Source: Deltaproteobacteria bacterium (GTDB lineage: Bacteria > Desulfobacterota > Desulfuromonadia > Geobacterales > Geobacteraceae). Taken from it: a DNA stretch of 56,694 nucleotides. Positions 54,057 through 56,694 of this stretch are shown one piece after another (the first letter of the stretch is position 1; the number at the start of each line of letters is the position of its first letter). The notes beneath the pieces are model-generated. The model was not told where the DNA came from. It saw only the letters and a list, made by a program, of their open reading frames with translations, and did not search any database. The stretch is from the NCBI GenBank assembly GCA_021847245.1, contig JAJZUC010000010.1, positions 1 to 56,694 of the forward strand, in the 5' to 3' direction. The position numbers were made by a program, and so were the translations under genes.

Positions 54057-55550
54057 ATGAAACGTATGGTTGCACTGTTGATTGTCGGCTTGTGGGCCTC
54101 GCAAGCGGGGGCGCAGGAGGGGGAGCTGCGTCTTACGCTGAAGGAGGCAGTCCGGTCGGCGGTTGAAAAAAATCTCGACGTCAAGGCCGAGCTTTACAAT
54201 CCGGCGATATCGGAGGCGGACATCAGGCTCAATGAGGGAATTTACAATCCGCTCCTGAGCCTGCTTACCAATTTTCAATACTCTGTCACCCAGCCGGCCA
54301 GCACATTTTTCGCTAATCTCAGCAGGCAAAAGACTTTCCAGCTCAATCCGGGGGTAAGCCAGTTGATATCCACCGGTGGCACCCTCGGTCTTACCTTCAA
54401 CAATACGTATGCCAGCACCAACGCCCGCTTTACTCTACCTAGCTATTGGAATTCCAATCTCACCCTGAACTTCTCCCAGCCCCTGTTGAAGAACTTCGGC
54501 CGCGAGCCGACCGAGCTTGCCATCATGGTGGCGCGCAACAACAAGGAAGGTTCCGTCGACCAGTTCAAGACCAGGCTCATGGACACGGTTGCCCAGGTCC
54601 GAACCGAGTACAACAAGCTGTACAGCCTGAGGGAAGATCTGGAGGTGAAGCGGACGTCGCTGGAGCTGGCCCGCAAGATTCTCTCCGACACCCAGGCCCA
54701 GGTGAAGGCGGGTGTTTTGCCTGCCATGGAGATCCTGAACGCCGAGTTCGGCGTGGCGAGCCGGGAGAAGGATGTTCTCGATGTTGAAAAGGCGGTAAGG
54801 GACGAGAATGACGTGCTCAGGGTTCTCCTCCAGATCCCGTCGGGGGGGGACATCATCCCGGTGGATGTTCCGACGAAGGAGGCGGTTGCCATCAACGAGG
54901 CAAACCTCGTCAAGAGTGCTATCGGCAACCGCCCCGAGCTGAAGGCCCAGCGCACCACCCTCAGGACGAACGAGCTGCAGGCCCGCGTGGCCCGCAACCG
55001 GACTCTCCCCGATCTGTCGCTTTCCGCGAGTTACGCGGCCACCGGACTCGACCAGTATTACAACCGCGACCTGGAAAAGGTGAGCTCGGCCGACTATCCG
55101 GTTTGGAGCGTCGGGTTCAAGTTCGAGTATCCCTTGGGCAACGATGCCGCGCGAAACGATTACATCAAGAGCCGCCTGAGGGTGGACCAGACCAGGACCC
55201 AGATCAGCAGTCTTGAGGCGAACGTCGTAAACGAAGTGAAGAGTGCGGTGCGCGGCATCGAGACGAATTTCAAGCAGATCGACGTGACCGCCCGGGGGCG
55301 GGCCTTCGCTGAGGAGCGCCTCCGGGCGTACATCAGGAAGAACCAGGTGGGGCTCGCCACGACGAAAGATGTCCTCGACGTGGAGAATAACCTGGTGGTG
55401 GCCAAGAGTAACCAGATCAAGGCGCTGGCCGGGTACAACGACGCCATCACCCAGCTCTGGCGTGCCACCGGCGAGATCCTCGACCGTGTGGGGGTGCAGG
55501 TCTCGGGTCAGGAAGGGGATGCCCTGTACAATAGGCAGGCCCGTGAATGA
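54057..55550 (+). CDS. TolC family outer-membrane efflux/secretion factor
   Basis: A 497-residue exported protein: a signal peptide (MKRMVALLIVGLWASQAGA) and two OEP repeats with long coiled-coil helices and barrel strands. LTLKEAVRSAVEKNLDVKAE starts repeat 1; DLSLSASYAATGLDQYYNRD and the segment near 350-370 belong to repeat 2. Such trimers form the outer-membrane duct of tripartite pumps or type I secretion. No membrane-fusion or inner-membrane partner gene is adjacent on the right, where the strand changes. The start has a clear GAGGAGGAG ribosome binding site. The 220 bases upstream have TTGACA at 53884-53889 but no good -10. Confidence 0.88.
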   Translation: MKRMVALLIVGLWASQAGAQEGELRLTLKEAVRSAVEKNLDVKAELYNPAISEADIRLNEGIYNPLLSLLTNFQYSVTQPASTFFANLSRQKTFQLNPGVSQLISTGGTLGLTFNNTYASTNARFTLPSYWNSNLTLNFSQPLLKNFGREPTELAIMVARNNKEGSVDQFKTRLMDTVAQVRTEYNKLYSLREDLEVKRTSLELARKILSDTQAQVKAGVLPAMEILNAEFGVASREKDVLDVEKAVRDENDVLRVLLQIPSGGDIIPVDVPTKEAVAINEANLVKSAIGNRPELKAQRTTLRTNELQARVARNRTLPDLSLSASYAATGLDQYYNRDLEKVSSADYPVWSVGFKFEYPLGNDAARNDYIKSRLRVDQTRTQISSLEANVVNEVKSAVRGIETNFKQIDVTARGRAFAEERLRAYIRKNQVGLATTKDVLDVENNLVVAKSNQIKALAGYNDAITQLWRATGEILDRVGVQVSGQEGDALYNRQARE

Positions 55551-55641
55551 AGCCGTAGCGTACGGACGTGTGTCCCGGTTCTCGTCTCCCGGATGGCATT
55601 GATGTTTGAAAATCGAAAAGCAGCCTAAGACGTGGATTTGT

Positions 55642-56046
55642 TCAGTGGTCGCGGTATCCCAGTTCGACCAGGATGCAACTGCCGTCGGCGATAACGTTTA
55701 TCCCGGCCCGGCGGCACGCCTCCACCGCGGCATCGCTTTCGGCGCCGGGCTGCATCCAGATGTTCTCGATCCCCTTCAGTTTCGCCATCTCAACCACCTG
55801 CTCGGTTACGTGGGGCGGGGTGATGACCGAGATGCTCTTCACGCTGTCCGGCAGGTCTAACACGCTCACAACACAAGGTACCCCTTCGATCTCGCTTTCC
55901 CGCGGGTTGACCGGAATTGCGCGCAGCCCCTTCTGCTGGTAGACCCGCAGGACCTTGTTGCCGTACTTGTGGCGGTCGGCGGAGGCCCCTACCACCCCGA
56001 ACTCCGTGGATTTGAGAAAGGTGTCGATCTGTTCCTTGACGCTCAT
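55642..56046 (-). CDS. CoA-binding domain protein (YccU-like)
   Basis: A 134-residue Rossmann-fold protein of the CoA-binding family: FGVVGASADRHKYGNKVLRV, GLRAIPVNPRESEIEGVPC, SISVITPPHVTEQVV, IENIWMQPGAESDAAVEAC and a C-terminal ADGSCILVELG. Relatives (YccU-type) resemble the CoA-ligase alpha domain without its catalytic part and are of unknown function. The gene is downstream of archease on the same strand with 51 bases between, so co-transcription is likely. A weak convergent region separates it from tolC. Confidence 0.88.
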   Translation of the reverse strand: MSVKEQIDTFLKSTEFGVVGASADRHKYGNKVLRVYQQKGLRAIPVNPRESEIEGVPCVVSVLDLPDSVKSISVITPPHVTEQVVEMAKLKGIENIWMQPGAESDAAVEACRRAGINVIADGSCILVELGYRDH

Positions 56047-56097
56047 GGCTCCTCCTGTCTGCGTTTCGTCATTTGTTGGCGTTCCTGGACAACGGCT

Positions 56098-56529
56098 TCA
56101 AATATCGAGAATGACTGTGGCGTACCACGCTGCGTCCCGCTGAACCACCTCGAACCGGTAAAAAGTCACGGCTTTCACGTCCACGCGGAGGTCATGGCGC
56201 TGCGGGTCGATCTCCTCCCCCTCGGCGACGGCGTGAAGGGTGAGTGTCTCCTCGCCGCGAGAGATGGCGGGGTTGGGAACCCGGAGGAGGAGGCGGCGGG
56301 CATCCTTCAGAAAAACAAGCTCCTGAAGGAAGTCGAAGAGAAGGAGATCGACCGCCTCGTGTTCAAGGTCTATTGGCACCCGCTGCACCGCGGTGATGGA
56401 GGAGAGGTCCGCAACCATCACGTTCATGAGGGCATCGGCGGCGGCAGCAAACATTTCTTCCCACGATGCTCCCCAGGCCTCGAAGGCTACATCGGCGGTG
56501 GCGATTTCTTCCAGGTATCGGTATGGCAT
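56098..56529 (-). CDS. Archease
   Basis: A 143-residue archease starting at ATG 56529: MPYRYLEEIATADVAFEAWG, then EEMFAAAADALMNVMVADLS, VDLLLFDFLQELVFLKDARR and ending DAAWYATVILDI. The conserved acidic residues of the metal site (D-x-A-F, D near the C-terminus) are present. Archease activates the RtcB RNA ligase by promoting its guanylylation, so an rtcB gene may lie just outside the window. No clear ribosome binding site is visible. It starts 16 bases after the partial gene at the window edge. Confidence 0.88.
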   Translation of the reverse strand: MPYRYLEEIATADVAFEAWGASWEEMFAAAADALMNVMVADLSSITAVQRVPIDLEHEAVDLLLFDFLQELVFLKDARRLLLRVPNPAISRGEETLTLHAVAEGEEIDPQRHDLRVDVKAVTFYRFEVVQRDAAWYATVILDI

Positions 56530-56545
56530 GCGAATTACCCGCTCT

Positions 56546-56694
56546 TCAGAAAAGGGCGTCAATGGCCTCGAAGTCGATCTCGTTTTCGGCGTTTGCCTTG
56601 ATCCAGCTGATCTTCTCCTGGTCCTCGGAAGTGATCTTTGCCACGTCCTCCATGAGGGCGGTAAATACCTTCGCCGTCGTTTCATGGACGCGAA
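56546..56694 (-). CDS. C-terminal end of a gene cut by the window edge
   Basis: On the minus strand an open frame enters from the right edge and stops at 56548-56546. The last 48 residues include HETTAKVFTALMEDVAKITS and end NEIDFEAIDALF. The tail is acidic and helical. It does not look like the C-terminus of RtcB, so the identity of the gene upstream of archease stays open. The spacing of 16 bases indicates one operon with archease. Confidence 0.6.
   Translation of the reverse strand, partial: RVHETTAKVFTALMEDVAKITSEDQEKISWIKANAENEIDFEAIDALF

Overview
The window looks like a chromosome segment of a Geobacter-type member of the Desulfuromonadales/Geobacterales. The right half has the high-GC housekeeping gene order familiar from that group (rimP-nusA-ylxR-infB-rbfA-nrnA-truB-rpsO-pnp, then rpmF-plsX-fabH-fabD-fabG-acpP-fabF-rpiB-glyA). 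Next to it lie a cobalamin adenosyltransferase/B12-binding/MeaB trio and a bioB-bioD-bioA operon. Species assignment is inference from gene content and order; no database was searched.

Layout: (1) 1-1017 is a graveyard of toxin-antitoxin-type nucleotidyltransferase (MNT) and HEPN genes around one intact winged-helix gene. (2) 1200-1619 encodes a small coiled-coil protein with 11-residue repeats, bordered by short dispersed repeats. (3) 1765-15045 is an exopolysaccharide locus: an orphan EpsI, a Wzx-type flippase, four GT4 glycosyltransferases, a hexapeptide acyltransferase, a Wzy/WaaL-type polymerase or ligase, an unusual GT2-glycoside hydrolase fusion, a WecG/TagA transferase and GDP-mannose 4,6-dehydratase. 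Most of 2.4-12.5 kb is clearly more AT-rich than the rest, which suggests transfer. (4) 15046-18498 is an accessory patch of defence and toxin-antitoxin genes: AbiEi/AbiEii with a palindromic operator, a frameshifted RelE toxin with an intact XRE antitoxin, and a DUF559 nuclease with a truncated sister copy. It is laced with REP-like hairpins. (5) 18499-21350 returns to polysaccharide genes: a polyisoprenyl-phosphate sugar-1-phosphate transferase and an outer-membrane beta-barrel protein, with a heptamer repeat array between them. (6) 21347-21928 holds a HipA remnant and tRNA-Val(CAC).

From about 22 kb rightward the window is core genome: B12/methylmalonyl-CoA functions (22.2-24.2 kb), an L,D-transpeptidase, a DHH-CBS-poly(A) polymerase-like protein, a glycine-zipper protein, biotin synthesis on the minus strand, the translation/transcription operon, RNA decay (pnp), an M16 protease, dUTPase, an M29-like aminopeptidase, tRNA t6A synthesis (Sua5/YciO), the fatty-acid synthesis cluster, glyA, and a TolC-like outer-membrane factor. 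A CoA-binding protein, archease and one gene cut by the window edge lie on the minus strand at the right end.

Functionally, the sugar-phosphate transferase, glycosyltransferases, flippase, polymerase and beta-barrel protein can form a complete Wzx/Wzy-style exopolysaccharide route: lipid-linked priming, repeat-unit assembly, flipping, polymerisation, outer-membrane passage. The most unusual items are the GT2-TM-glycoside hydrolase fusion, the DUF559 gene apparently travelling with REP-like palindromes, and the heptamer repeat that has replaced or obscured the start of the beta-barrel gene.
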